Shown here piece after piece: positions 17,138-26,436 of a stretch of DNA of 64,000 nt. Within the stretch, counting starts at the first letter, position 1, and each line of letters begins with the position of its first letter. The stretch is from Pseudochelatococcus contaminans. Lineage in GTDB: Bacteria > Pseudomonadota > Alphaproteobacteria > Rhizobiales > Beijerinckiaceae. Under the pieces are notes generated by a model, which saw only the letters and a program-made list of their open reading frames with translations, searched no databases and was not told where the DNA came from. Position numbers and translations under genes: made by a program. The DNA lies in contig NZ_JACICC010000006.1 in assembly GCF_014195635.1 (NCBI RefSeq), forward strand, positions 124,001 through 188,000. Direction: 5' to 3'.

Positions 17138-19177
17138 TTAATGGAGCGCCGGGCCTGGGATGATTGGAACGCTCTCCGTCTTCTGCAAGCGCGTTATGTA
17201 GGCCAGTTCGTTGCCTATGCCATCGATCAAGGTGGCGACATCCTGGTCCGGCGTTGGCTTGACGTCCGGGGACGAACCTGCCGTGGGCGCGGCGTTGCCG
17301 GGTGAAGCGGCTGACGGCGTTCCGGCCACTCTGGTCGCGAGTTGCGAAATGGCTTGTGCATCCGCGGTAGTGACAGGCTCCGTGCTGGCGGAAAAGGTTG
17401 TGACCATGTCGCACACGCGCTCCGCGCTTGCCACGAGCGGGAACCATGCCGCGGCTTCGTAGCAGGCGGGCGGCGGCTCGGCCAGCGACATCTGAAGGCG
17501 CCGGCGCATGTCCGAAAGCTGCGCATAGGCCAGCCGGCGTTGGGTCGATACAGCGTTCGTATCAGCCGAGAGGGTGGATTTCAGATAATCCGCTGTGGCC
17601 AGCCGTGCGGCCTGAAACGTGCCGTTCAGTTGGCTTGCCTGCTCCCTCGGCCAGACGAAGTAGCCGAACACAAGGACGATGGCGGAGCCAGCTATCGTTG
17701 CCACGATGCGCTCCCAGCCGAAATAGACTGTATTTGAGCCGGCAATCACCACATCTTCAAGTATCAGGATAAGCGGCGTCACAACCAGCGCAAGGACAGC
17801 ATATGAACGGCGCTGCGCCCACGGCAACAGGCCGGTCAGCAGGATAATGGCGATTAGCAGCGCCGGCCCTTTTGGCAAAATCAGCAGACCCACCGCGCCG
17901 ATGCCTGCACCCAGAATCGTGCCAATGCTGCGTAAAACCGCCCGCACGAAAATGGGGCCGAGATCCGGCTTCATTACCAGCGTGACAGTCAGCGGAACCC
18001 AATACCAATGATCCAGCGGATAGACCCAGTGGATCGCATAGGCCAGCCCCATGCACAGGCCGGTGCGAGCAGCGGATACGACCGTGTCGCGCCCCGGTGT
18101 GAGACGGCCGAACGTAATGGAGAACCATCCGGACGCGTCGCGGTGGCCTTTGACAGGCGGAGCGCTTGGCTGAACAGTCGCATCCACGCTGCCGGTCGAT
18201 GCCGCGATGAGGTTTTCCACCGCCTGCAGGAGATTGCCCACATTTGCGGCCCCGGAGGCCGCCGGTGCGGCAGCGCCCTTCAACTCTGCCGCCGCGCCGT
18301 CCGTGAGCCGTTTGGCGGCGGCGTCCAGCACCGCGGCGTCGGTCTCCGACATGATGATCGCGAACACCGCATCGGCTCGCTGCAGGATGAACGCCAGCGC
18401 GTTTGCCTGATAGCTCCTGCCTACGAAGTGGGAGCGGATATCGAGCATGAAGGCATAAAGGGCCGACATGCGTTCCGTAACCTGCGCCCGTGCGGTCGCG
18501 ATTTCCGTTGTTTCAAGCGTAATCCCAAGATGCGCTTTCGCAGCGCGTGTCGCCGCCAGACCGGCCAGCGCCGTCATCAGATCACTAACGGCGTGACGCT
18601 CGGGATATCGACGCAGAAGCGCTGCCTCCACCCCCAAAGCCGTGAGATAAAGCGCACCGCCAGTCAGAAACATCGCTGAGAGGTGCCAGTCCGGTCGGAC
18701 TTCGGGCAAGCCGATGGACACTGCCGCGATCACCATCGCCTGCATGGTGCCGATCGAGTACACTGCCCCGTAGCTGCTGACGATAGTGGCTAAAAATCCC
18801 AATGCGGTCATAGCGCCGACAACGACGACCCACGGAAAGGCATCGAGGTGACCCGCGAACGCGCCGATCGAGGCGATCAGCAGCGTGACAACGATACGCC
18901 GCGCCTTGGCCTTGTAAGACCCTACGGGTTCGCCGGCGCATGCGCAGATAATGCCGATGGCCAGAAAGATCGACTCTGTGAGCGAATTGGTCAGGCTTCC
19001 GAACGTCAGTACCAGACCAACGCTGAAAGCGCCGCGCAGCGTCTGCCCCCATGTCCACGGAGCGGGCTTGAGCCTTGCCAGCTCCCGCAACCAGGCGATG
19101 GAACTGTTGGCAGGTGAATCTGTCCGGGCGGTCTGGGGAGAGTCGTGATGCGTGATGAGAGTCATCCTGAAAGACAT
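17138..19177 (-). CDS. FUSC-family membrane protein (aromatic acid / AaeB-like exporter)
   Basis: 679 residues with two blocks of membrane spans (about 35-175 and 370-490), each followed by a soluble region. This is the doubled architecture of FUSC/AaeB/YccS proteins, whose best known member exports aromatic carboxylates with an HlyD-type partner. No partner gene is adjacent, so the function may differ. The second block has the segment YAIHWVYPLDHWYWVPLTVT typical of the domain. It converges on the TetR gene at 16371. Confidence 0.8.
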   Translation of the reverse strand: MSFRMTLITHHDSPQTARTDSPANSSIAWLRELARLKPAPWTWGQTLRGAFSVGLVLTFGSLTNSLTESIFLAIGIICACAGEPVGSYKAKARRIVVTLLIASIGAFAGHLDAFPWVVVVGAMTALGFLATIVSSYGAVYSIGTMQAMVIAAVSIGLPEVRPDWHLSAMFLTGGALYLTALGVEAALLRRYPERHAVSDLMTALAGLAATRAAKAHLGITLETTEIATARAQVTERMSALYAFMLDIRSHFVGRSYQANALAFILQRADAVFAIIMSETDAAVLDAAAKRLTDGAAAELKGAAAPAASGAANVGNLLQAVENLIAASTGSVDATVQPSAPPVKGHRDASGWFSITFGRLTPGRDTVVSAARTGLCMGLAYAIHWVYPLDHWYWVPLTVTLVMKPDLGPIFVRAVLRSIGTILGAGIGAVGLLILPKGPALLIAIILLTGLLPWAQRRSYAVLALVVTPLILILEDVVIAGSNTVYFGWERIVATIAGSAIVLVFGYFVWPREQASQLNGTFQAARLATADYLKSTLSADTNAVSTQRRLAYAQLSDMRRRLQMSLAEPPPACYEAAAWFPLVASAERVCDMVTTFSASTEPVTTADAQAISQLATRVAGTPSAASPGNAAPTAGSSPDVKPTPDQDVATLIDGIGNELAYITRLQKTESVPIIPGPALH

Positions 19178-19200
19178 ATGCGCGTGGAGGGGGCAAGCGA

Positions 19201-19222
19201 AAAGCGGCCTACGAAGCCGCTG
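19201..19222 (-). terminator. Possible intrinsic terminator of the coiled-coil operon
   Basis: On the minus strand AGCGGC and GCCGCT form a six-base-pair stem with a seven-base loop followed by TTTC. The T-run is short and the site lies about 260 bases after the last stop, so the call is tentative. Confidence 0.4.
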
Positions 19223-19445
19223 ATGATTATCTCGATGAGGTTACGATAATCTTTTGACGTGACGAAGTCGCGTAAGCCGTATTGGAAAACGGCAGCCAAG
19301 GCGTTCCGTTTGACTTGTCTCGGCGTTTCCTCCGCTGCGCGTTGAGTGCCAGTCTCTGTGGAGAGCGTATTCAGGCTCTCGATCCCGCGTCCACGCGGGC
19401 GGGCACCCTGCCAGATCGCTTATGATTATCAGATTTCTCACGCAC

Positions 19446-19474
19446 GCCGGAGACGCGGTCACCGCGTCTCCGGC
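19446..19474. repeat. 29-base near-perfect palindrome (14-base arms)
   Basis: GCCGGAGACGCGGT and ACCGCGTCTCCGGC are exact complements around a single central C. In RNA it can fold with a 12-bp stem. It starts 10 bases beyond the stop of the exported coiled-coil gene. There is no T-run, so it may protect a 3' end or block the polymerase weakly. Confidence 0.8.
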
Positions 19475-19483
19475 TGACAAGGA

Positions 19484-20224
19484 CTATTTCGTTGCGTTTT
19501 CTATGGATTGGCGGATCGAGCTGTAACTCTCCCAGAAAAGGTTTCGTGCATCCGCATAGCCTTTCTTCGTCGTTTCCCACGCCTCCGCCGAACCGTCCTT
19601 GAGGCGTTCGATCCGCGCTCTGGCATCGTCTCTGGCTTTCGCGGCATCAGCCTTCAGCACAGCGATGCGGGCATCGATCTTTGTGCGCTGATCGGCTGCA
19701 ACATTTTGTGCCTCGGCGCTTAATTCATCGATTGAACGCTGCCAGGCCTGCTGGCGGGCGTCGAGTTCCGCTTCCAGAATGGCTCGCCGGGTGGTGATAT
19801 CAGCCTTGGTATTTTCGAGATATTCATCCTTTGCCGCCTGGAATGCTGTCCAGTTCTCATCCAGCGAATTGCGTGCCGTCGTAAGCTGTGCGTTCGTCCA
19901 CGTCTTTGCGTTGGCTGCGGTTTCCTCAGCCTGAACCCGGAAGGCATCACGCTGTCCCCGAAGAGCCATCAAGGTTTCATCCGCTTTGGTCCGGGCTTCT
20001 CCGGAAAGCTCTGCAGATTGCTTTTCCAGCACGGCCACGGTGGCATCAAGCTCGGCGAGGCGGTCTTGCGACCAGTCGAGCACTTGTCGTGCCAGCGAAC
20101 GGTCTTCGCGTGCACCCAGTTGATCTTGAGGGGCTACAGTATTCTGTGCGAATGCGACCGAGCCGGTCAGCAAGGCAGTCTGGGCAACGATTGCCAGTCC
20201 AATTGCGGATAGACGAGTTTTCAT
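19484..20224 (-). CDS. Exported coiled-coil protein
   Basis: 246 residues. A signal peptide (MKTRLSAIGLAIVAQTALL, cleavage after AFA) precedes an almost wholly helical, charged Ala/Glu/Lys/Arg-rich chain. No enzyme motif is seen. The mature part aligns along most of its length with the upstream cytoplasmic protein (for example DRLAELDATVAVLEKQSAEL against QRLDDLDVTITEVEKAVDEL), so they are paralogues. AGGAGAT precedes ATG 20224. Third gene of a TetR-led unit. Function unknown; a periplasmic structural or stress role is possible. Confidence 0.7.
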   Translation of the reverse strand: MKTRLSAIGLAIVAQTALLTGSVAFAQNTVAPQDQLGAREDRSLARQVLDWSQDRLAELDATVAVLEKQSAELSGEARTKADETLMALRGQRDAFRVQAEETAANAKTWTNAQLTTARNSLDENWTAFQAAKDEYLENTKADITTRRAILEAELDARQQAWQRSIDELSAEAQNVAADQRTKIDARIAVLKADAAKARDDARARIERLKDGSAEAWETTKKGYADARNLFWESYSSIRQSIENATK

Positions 20225-20249
20225 GTTGATTATCTCCTTCGATTGCCGT

Positions 20250-20855
20250 TCAGAGCAACTTTGAAAAGGCTTCCCTGATTTTCTTAATGGTGCGGTCATG
20301 TACGGCCCTGGCGTCGGTCAGCCCCTGCTTCACGGCCGCCCAGGATTCATCACCTGCATCTTTTGCATCACCTATCCTGGCCTGAAACTTCTCCGCTTGG
20401 TCCGAGAGCCGGTCGATTGCGGCGTCCAGCTCATCGTTTGCCTTATCCACCACTGCCTCGGCCTGTTGGCGCAGATCATTGAAAGAGGCCTCCCATGCCT
20501 GACGCTGAGCCTGTGCCCGCGTAATGACGAAATCGCGAACGATGTCGGCGCGTTCCTCGGCGGCGACCAAAAATGACTGAACAGCGGATTCGACTTCAAC
20601 CCACTCATCCTCCAGCGCTTTCTGGGATTCGTCGATGCCGCTCCTGACTGTGGCAGCCTCTGACCGAAGCTGCTCGGCGTATTCCTGCAGCTTATGGCGC
20701 GACGCATTCAAGCGAGCCAGGGAGGCATCGGCAGCTTCTCGCGCCTGTCCCTTAAGCTCGTCAACAGCCTTCTCGACTTCGGTTATTGTCACATCCAAAT
20801 CATCAAGGCGCTGCTTTACCCAGGCTACAGCATCATGCGCAGTTTGATTTGTCAT
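20250..20855 (-). CDS. Cytoplasmic coiled-coil protein
   Basis: 201 residues, predicted all-helical with strong heptad character and no signal peptide or membrane span. It is a paralogue of the exported protein encoded 25 bases downstream. GGAAGGAA lies upstream of the ATG. It follows the TetR gene by 57 bases on the same strand, so regulator and both coiled-coil genes may form one operon. I do not recognise the family. Confidence 0.68.
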   Translation of the reverse strand: MTNQTAHDAVAWVKQRLDDLDVTITEVEKAVDELKGQAREAADASLARLNASRHKLQEYAEQLRSEAATVRSGIDESQKALEDEWVEVESAVQSFLVAAEERADIVRDFVITRAQAQRQAWEASFNDLRQQAEAVVDKANDELDAAIDRLSDQAEKFQARIGDAKDAGDESWAAVKQGLTDARAVHDRTIKKIREAFSKLL

Positions 20856-20912
20856 TGTAATTTCCTTCCACTCTCTGATGAATGTGTGAGATGACAGTTC
20901 GCGGGCAGGCCG

Positions 20913-21584
20913 TTACTGGTTTTGGCAGCCGGTCAGAAAGTCACTGCGGCAAAGATCGCCAACCATTTCCTCGATTTGCTCGACGCTGCCACTGCGCATC
21001 TGGGTCCATCCCATGCTGCGCAGCATGATGCCGCGTTGAAACCGGAAGCCGACAATGGCAGTCAGGATTGCGCTGATCCGGAGGCGCAGCGCCTCATCAC
21101 TCACGGCACGCCCGGAAATGTCGCTGGCCGCTTGCACCAGTCGATGCAGCGTCGGGCCGATGGCCTTATCGTAAATCAGGACGAACGCTTCATCATTATC
21201 GTAAGTGCAGCGAGCGACGAACGATGACCATGAATAAGGTTCAGCCTCCTCTACGATGATATGCAGAATATTAATCAGCGCTAATTCCAGACGGAGAACA
21301 CCGCTGCCGGAATGATTATCGTCCAGAACGGCCGTCGCCTCTTCAAATCGCCCCAAGACGTATTCCGCTATTGTTGTGGCGGCCGCGAGATACAGCTCCT
21401 TCTTCCCACCGAAATGGTAGGGGATCGCAGAAAGCGTCGTGTTGGCCGCCTTCGATAGCGCGCGGGTGCTGGCGCCTTCGTAGCCAACCGCGCCAATCAC
21501 GTCGATCGCCGCATTAATCAGATTTGCACGCGTTCTAGCGCTCTTGGTTTCGTGTCCGCTTGGCAAATCTGACGGGGTTGCCAT
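20913..21584 (-). CDS. TetR-family transcriptional regulator
   Basis: 223 residues. DNA-binding domain: ANLINAAIDVIGAVGYEGAS, then ALSKAANTTLSAIPYHFGGKKELYL. The C-terminal part resembles the CecR (YbiH)/DUF1956-type group. AAGGAG sits seven bases before the ATG. It is the first gene of a minus-strand unit with two coiled-coil proteins, so it may control its own operon. Confidence 0.85.
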   Translation of the reverse strand: MATPSDLPSGHETKSARTRANLINAAIDVIGAVGYEGASTRALSKAANTTLSAIPYHFGGKKELYLAAATTIAEYVLGRFEEATAVLDDNHSGSGVLRLELALINILHIIVEEAEPYSWSSFVARCTYDNDEAFVLIYDKAIGPTLHRLVQAASDISGRAVSDEALRLRISAILTAIVGFRFQRGIMLRSMGWTQMRSGSVEQIEEMVGDLCRSDFLTGCQNQ

Positions 21585-21938
21585 GGCTGCTCCTTGGTGA
21601 CTTTCATAATATATTTCAATCGAACGAACTTTTCAATTGGCCTTTTAAAAATTTGCCTGAACCGCGCGTCGGCTGCGGGCCGCGCAATTGGGTGCGGATG
21701 CCCGCAACATATTGCAACATTTCGAAACACAACCGTACACGGCGCATTGCTATCGTGAGCACTCTTTATCTTCAGGGTGAGATTTGGCTCAGGAGCGACA
21801 ACAAAACCTCAAAGGCTGCTCAGTGAAACAGTTTTCGGATCCTGAAAGGTGGCGTGACACACCGACATGCGGATAAAATAATTTTGTCTGCTGGCCAGCA
21901 GGCAGGCGATTAATTCAACCCGGGCGACAGCGTTTGAA
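21585..21938. other. 354-base intergenic region
   Basis: A divergent spacer between the TetR operon and the two-component system. It must carry promoters for both. I see no ORF with coding character, no terminator and no strong palindrome. Confidence 0.45.
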
Positions 21939-22661
21939 ATGGCGGCATTTGAGCAACCCAATATTCTGATCGTCGAGGACGATTCCGACATCGCGAGCAT
22001 GTTGACGGACCTTTTGAAAAGTCATGGTTTTGGCGCGTGGTCGGTTGGAAACGGCAGAGACATGGACCGGCTGCTGACCCGTCAGAAGTTCGATCTGGTC
22101 ATTCTGGATGCGATGTTGCCGGGAGAGGACGGCTTTAGCATCTGCATGCGGCTTCGCGCATCTCGTTCGCTTCCTATACTGATGTTGACCGCGAGGCGGG
22201 AAGATGTCGACCGTATTCTTGGGTTGGAGCTCGGCGCTGATGACTATGTCACAAAGCCATTCAACTCGCGCGAGCTTCTCGCGCGGATCAGAAGCATCCT
22301 GCGCCGGGCATCGCTTGCCCACAAACCCGGAGATGTTATCGGACCTTTGACCTTTGCTGGTTGGTGCATAGATCCCAGCAGCCGAAAGTTGGTCGATGCC
22401 GATGGCGATGAAGTATCCATGACGACAGCGGAATTCGATCTGCTGTGGGCCTTTTGTTGTAATCCGAACAAGATTTTGACGCGCGAGCAGCTTTTGTCCA
22501 TGACGCATGCAGGCGCTGCAGGACCGGTTGAGCGCAGCATCGATGCCCATATCAGTCGCATCCGGCAGAAAATAGAACCCAACCTCAAGGATCCCGTATT
22601 CATCAAAACGGTTCGGCTTGGCGGCTATCTTTTTGCTGCGTTTGTGGAGAAAACAAAGTGA
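21939..22661 (+). CDS. OmpR-family response regulator
   Basis: 240 residues: receiver domain with the acidic pair E13/D14, phosphoacceptor D57 (VILDAMLPGEDG), T84 and K106 (TKPFNS), then a winged-helix DNA-binding domain ending ERSIDAHISRIRQKIEPN. It is the cognate partner of the sensor kinase, whose GTG start overlaps its stop by four bases. The ribosome site is weak. Target genes are unknown; the DUF3313 lipoprotein downstream is a candidate. Confidence 0.92.
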   Translation: MAAFEQPNILIVEDDSDIASMLTDLLKSHGFGAWSVGNGRDMDRLLTRQKFDLVILDAMLPGEDGFSICMRLRASRSLPILMLTARREDVDRILGLELGADDYVTKPFNSRELLARIRSILRRASLAHKPGDVIGPLTFAGWCIDPSSRKLVDADGDEVSMTTAEFDLLWAFCCNPNKILTREQLLSMTHAGAAGPVERSIDAHISRIRQKIEPNLKDPVFIKTVRLGGYLFAAFVEKTK

Positions 22662-24040
22662 AAAGTCTCCGCATGGCCTCTATCCGTACACAGATACTCG
22701 TGTTGGCAATATTATTGGTTATTCTTGTTTCAACGATAGCATCTGCAACCGAGCCATTTATTTACGGCCGTCATGATAAAGGCGTTGAAATTGGTTTGCT
22801 GGTAGGCCGGATAGAAGGAGTGGTTGACCGATTTCGTCATGCCCAGTCCGTGTCAGAAGAGGAGGAAGCCCTGGCACTGGCGAGACGATTTGGGTTATCC
22901 GCGGAAAAATTATCACCCGAACAAATCCCGACACGAGACGATCCTGATCTGTCTGACGATCTTTCGCGACGAATACAGCGGGTCTTAGAGGGCGAGTTTT
23001 TCGATATATTGGTGCATGTGTTCGACAAAGAGGCAAAGCCAGCTACTTTTATCGTATTGGTCGATCAGCATAGAGCGCTTGCATTCAACCTGCCGTCATT
23101 TCCGCGTAATTTATGGTTCTTTCCGGCGGTGGCGAGTGGAATTCTGAAGATCGTTCTTCCTCTGGCTTTGCTGGCCTATTTTAGCAGCTGGTTGATAACG
23201 CGGCCGCTGACGCGTTTTGCCGTGACCGCGCAACGTGCGAGTTCTGACGATAGCCTCAAGGAGCCGTTTGCAGTAACGGAGGGCGCTGCCGAGGTTAGAA
23301 GTCTTGCGGCGTCCCTCAATGTCATGCGCAGTCGAATATTGCAGATGGCGGAGAGCCGCACGCGCATGTTGACCTCGATCAGTCATGATCTGAGAACACC
23401 GCTTACTCGATTGCGAATGCGCGCCGAACGTTGCGAGCAGCCGGAACTGCAACGCAAGATGCTTGACGATCTGACCATGCTGGATTCCATGATTACAGAG
23501 AGTCTCGCATTTCTGACGAATGCTCTGCACAGTGTTCCATCGCGAAGGGTAGATTTGTCGAGTCTGCTGCAAACGATCGCGACGGATTTTTCAGAGGCAG
23601 GGATCGATGTCAAATATACTGGGCCACGACGCCTGAAATACATATGCAAGCCGGAATCTCTGACGCGGGCTGTCACCAATCTGGTGGAAAATGCCTCCCG
23701 CCATGCCACGCAAATCGAGATTGAGCTGAAAGATGCCGAAAGCCGCGGAATTTTCATTAGAGTGACCGATAATGGTCCGGGGCTTTCCGATGAGCTCAAA
23801 ACACGCGTTATGGAGCCATTTTTCAAAGCGGATGAGGCCCGCACATGCGGCATAGATGGTGGATTTGGTCTTGGTCTTCCCACGGCGGAAGGCATTGTCC
23901 GAAGCGGGCATGGGGGCACTCTGACCCTGCATGATGCAAAGCCGAGCGGCCTTATGGTCGAAATCAACCTGCCCCCGGCGCACGATAACGGTTTTGGAGG
24001 TCTCACTTCCGCCTCAGCGGACATCGTTGGCACAGGCTGA
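22658..24040 (+). CDS. EnvZ-like membrane sensor histidine kinase
   Basis: 460 residues. One span near the N-terminus (ILVLAILLVILVSTIASA), a periplasmic loop of about 110 residues, a second span (ILKIVLPLALLAYFSSWLI), a HAMP linker, the dimerisation helix with H243 (SISHDLRTPLTRLR), and an ATPase domain with NLVENASRHA, DNGPGLS and GFGLGLPTAEGI. It phosphorylates the upstream OmpR-type regulator. The GTG start overlaps that gene's stop (GTGA). Confidence 0.92.
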   Translation: MKSLRMASIRTQILVLAILLVILVSTIASATEPFIYGRHDKGVEIGLLVGRIEGVVDRFRHAQSVSEEEEALALARRFGLSAEKLSPEQIPTRDDPDLSDDLSRRIQRVLEGEFFDILVHVFDKEAKPATFIVLVDQHRALAFNLPSFPRNLWFFPAVASGILKIVLPLALLAYFSSWLITRPLTRFAVTAQRASSDDSLKEPFAVTEGAAEVRSLAASLNVMRSRILQMAESRTRMLTSISHDLRTPLTRLRMRAERCEQPELQRKMLDDLTMLDSMITESLAFLTNALHSVPSRRVDLSSLLQTIATDFSEAGIDVKYTGPRRLKYICKPESLTRAVTNLVENASRHATQIEIELKDAESRGIFIRVTDNGPGLSDELKTRVMEPFFKADEARTCGIDGGFGLGLPTAEGIVRSGHGGTLTLHDAKPSGLMVEINLPPAHDNGFGGLTSASADIVGTG

Positions 24041-24159
24041 GACATCTCGCGCTTCCAGCCAGGTGCGAACATTTCTGAATATTAATGAAAACTGCTCAAC
24101 GTGTGTTGCCGATAGATTTAACTCGCATCGACTCAGAGTTAAATTCATTGGAGCTATTT

Positions 24160-24819
24160 GTGAGCAAGATAATCCGAATTGCCGCAGCGTTGACCATGAC
24201 CTGCTCACCCCTTGCCGGATGCATGACGGCCAGTCCGAAGGTTTATGAAGGACTCGCCTCTGCGGGGCAACTTCGGCCAAATCCGCAGGATAAAAGTGGC
24301 CGTATCCCTTATAAATATCATTCTACTAAAAATTGGCAGCAATATAGCAAGATGATTGTTGATCCTGTCACGGTTTATAATGGACGGGATAGTCAATTCA
24401 AAGACGTCACACCGAAAGAAAAAGAAACACTATCCCGATATATGGAAAAGGAATTTACTCAGAAACTGAGTCAGCGGTTTGCAATCGTCAATGCACCGGG
24501 ACCAGACACATTGAGGCTTCATTTGACGATGACCGGAGCCAAGATAACAACTCCTTTGCTCGGACCGGTATCGCGTCTTGATATGGCTGGTGGTGTCTAT
24601 AACACCATTCAGGCTGTTCGGGGGCAGGAGGGTTCCATGTCCGGATCGATCAGCTATGCTGTCGAGATCTACGACGCCAAAACCAATCGATTGCTTTATG
24701 CTTATGTAGCCAAGCAATATCCGAACGCGATGAACGTCGGCGCAACATTCTCTAGTCTTGAGGCATCGAAGGTAGGTATCCGCAAAGGTGCCGATGAGCT
24801 TCTGGCTGAATTCAAATAA
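24160..24819 (+). CDS. DUF3313-type lipoprotein
   Basis: About 219 residues. Starting at GTG 24160 (TGGAG seven bases upstream) gives a clean lipoprotein signal ending SPLAGC; the ATG at 24085 would bury it behind 25 extra residues and has no ribosome site. The body has the features of DUF3313 proteins: an early YKYHS...YSKMIVDPV region, LHLTMTGAKI, then SISYAVEIYDAKTNRLL. The role is unknown. It follows the two-component operon by 119 bases on the same strand and may be one of its targets. Confidence 0.75.
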   Translation: MSKIIRIAAALTMTCSPLAGCMTASPKVYEGLASAGQLRPNPQDKSGRIPYKYHSTKNWQQYSKMIVDPVTVYNGRDSQFKDVTPKEKETLSRYMEKEFTQKLSQRFAIVNAPGPDTLRLHLTMTGAKITTPLLGPVSRLDMAGGVYNTIQAVRGQEGSMSGSISYAVEIYDAKTNRLLYAYVAKQYPNAMNVGATFSSLEASKVGIRKGADELLAEFK

Positions 24820-25201
24820 AAATTAGCCGCTGCTTTGGCTTTTGTCCTGGCAGTCTCAATTCAATTGCACCGATCACTTGGCCTGTAGATCCGAAAAATC
24901 TACCGGCCCGTGTGCATTGCACGTTCTGGATGACATCAATGGAATGTCCATCGCTGGCTGTCCTATCGGAGGTGGTTTTCCCGTGACCTGCATTGCTCCG
25001 GATTTTGTGCGGCGAACATATCGTAACATCACAACATCCAAAGCAATAACGAACCGGATAATAGTTGTCGCATCATAGCAGACGGTGCTCGCCGTCTCGA
25101 CCAGTTCAAGTATCGCGGAGTTCTTATCGATGTCTCGTCACTCCCGTTCTCTCTCCGTTGTGCGGCGTATCTCCATCCTGAGGATTGCCGGGAGGATTGT
25201 C
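24820..25201. other. 382-base region before the single-span protein
   Basis: No gene or clear regulatory element is seen. An upstream in-frame extension of the next ORF reaches 25085 but lacks a ribosome site; GGGAGGA at 25190-25196 supports the start at 25202 instead. Confidence 0.4.
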
Positions 25202-26305
25202 ATGCCGAAACATTTGCGTCTAGCTGGCCCGCACACGCATCAGCCCGCTGGAGCCATTCAGATTGCTGCGCCGGATGCAACGGGCTTCAAAGCATTGACG
25301 GGACCGAATACTATTATTCGATCCCACAATGAAATTCCGCTCCTATCTCTTCGTGACTGTGCTCACATTGCGGGCCAGTGCACGGCAGAGGCTCCATACG
25401 ATATCGACGCAGACGCAAAGTCCCGTGAATCGCTCGGTCCGCTATCGGATCGACGGAGCGCCGGCCGGCCGGTGTCTAGCGCCCTCCGTAGCTGGCCGGC
25501 CGGATCGCGCATGAGAAAAAGCGCAGTGAATGCACGCAAAACGATGTGGCGATATTGGAATTCAGAGGCTGTTCTGCATCTTGGTATGCATATGATCGTC
25601 ATCGGCGGAATGGTTTGGCTGGCTTATACAGCAGGCTATGCCGGATCCAAAGTTGTCGACGGTTTGGATACTGCAGCGGCAAAGCAGACCAGTATCATTG
25701 CCTATGAAGAACAGCAGAAAACAGAGCCGCATGAAAGCCTGGCGATTATTGCGTCGCCGCCCGCCGCTTCTAGTGCACCGTTGACTCATGATGTCGTCAA
25801 AAGCACGGTTAACGTGCGGGGCGACGCTGAGAAGACTGCTGCCATCAATGGTGGAGACGTGCAGGATAAGGCGGTTGAGCGCATGACGCTTGCGGTCAAT
25901 CAACCCGTTCCGCCGCGACGTCCGGCGAACCTCGGCGCATCCACGCGTTCCACAGCACCTGTGCAGCCGCTGAGCGTACTGACGCCCATCCATCTGGCGC
26001 GCGCCAACTTTGGGACTTCTGCAACGGCGCCGGAAGGATCCAAAAGGCCGGCAGGCTGCCTGAACAACTGCCAGTCACGTTCGTCTTCGCGCGATACTAC
26101 AGCGGCGCATTCTCCCGCGGTTGTGCGTGCACCGGCCGCCGTTCAGGCCGCCGCGCTGCCGCGGGAAGAACCGGTGCACGCACGGTTCGCCAATGCAGTG
26201 CTGCACGGAGGCCGCACGTTTCTGGGGCAGGCGGCGAATGCTTCCAGCGCTGTCATCAACACTGGAAAGCAGGCCCTTCTCGCCACTGTCGACACCTTGT
26301 GGTGA
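25202..26305 (+). CDS. Unknown single-span protein with Pro/Ala-rich C-terminal region
   Basis: 367 residues, not recognised. About 120 N-terminal residues are followed by one hydrophobic span (residues about 123-148, including HMIVIGGMVWLAYTAGYAG) and a long low-complexity Ala/Pro/Ser/Thr-rich tail, presumably periplasmic. ATG 25202 has GGGAGGA five bases upstream; ATG 25511 (just before the span) is a fallback start. Two copies of GGCCGGCC flank codons near 25455-25500. The composition recalls envelope linker proteins, but no domain is identifiable, and the N-terminal third could be non-coding if the later start is used. Confidence 0.5.
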   Translation: MPKHLRLAGPHTHQPAGAIQIAAPDATGFKALTGPNTIIRSHNEIPLLSLRDCAHIAGQCTAEAPYDIDADAKSRESLGPLSDRRSAGRPVSSALRSWPAGSRMRKSAVNARKTMWRYWNSEAVLHLGMHMIVIGGMVWLAYTAGYAGSKVVDGLDTAAAKQTSIIAYEEQQKTEPHESLAIIASPPAASSAPLTHDVVKSTVNVRGDAEKTAAINGGDVQDKAVERMTLAVNQPVPPRRPANLGASTRSTAPVQPLSVLTPIHLARANFGTSATAPEGSKRPAGCLNNCQSRSSSRDTTAAHSPAVVRAPAAVQAAALPREEPVHARFANAVLHGGRTFLGQAANASSAVINTGKQALLATVDTLW

Positions 26306-26436
26306 GCCGCTTTCCGTTCAACTCAATTCGCCGCATCGCTTCAGATATCAAGATAGAAGCACTGATGCTTTGCTGACGTTCAAATTTCATCCGAATAGCC
26401 AAGTTTTGGATGATAAAAATCTCTGAGGAGCAAACG

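Larger units (their letters stand above)
19178..19483. other. 306-base intergenic region with two hairpins
   Basis: It lies upstream of the FUSC gene and downstream of the coiled-coil operon, both on the minus strand. It holds a long palindrome (19446-19474) and a short terminator-like hairpin (19201-19222). No coding frame is supported. Confidence 0.5.
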
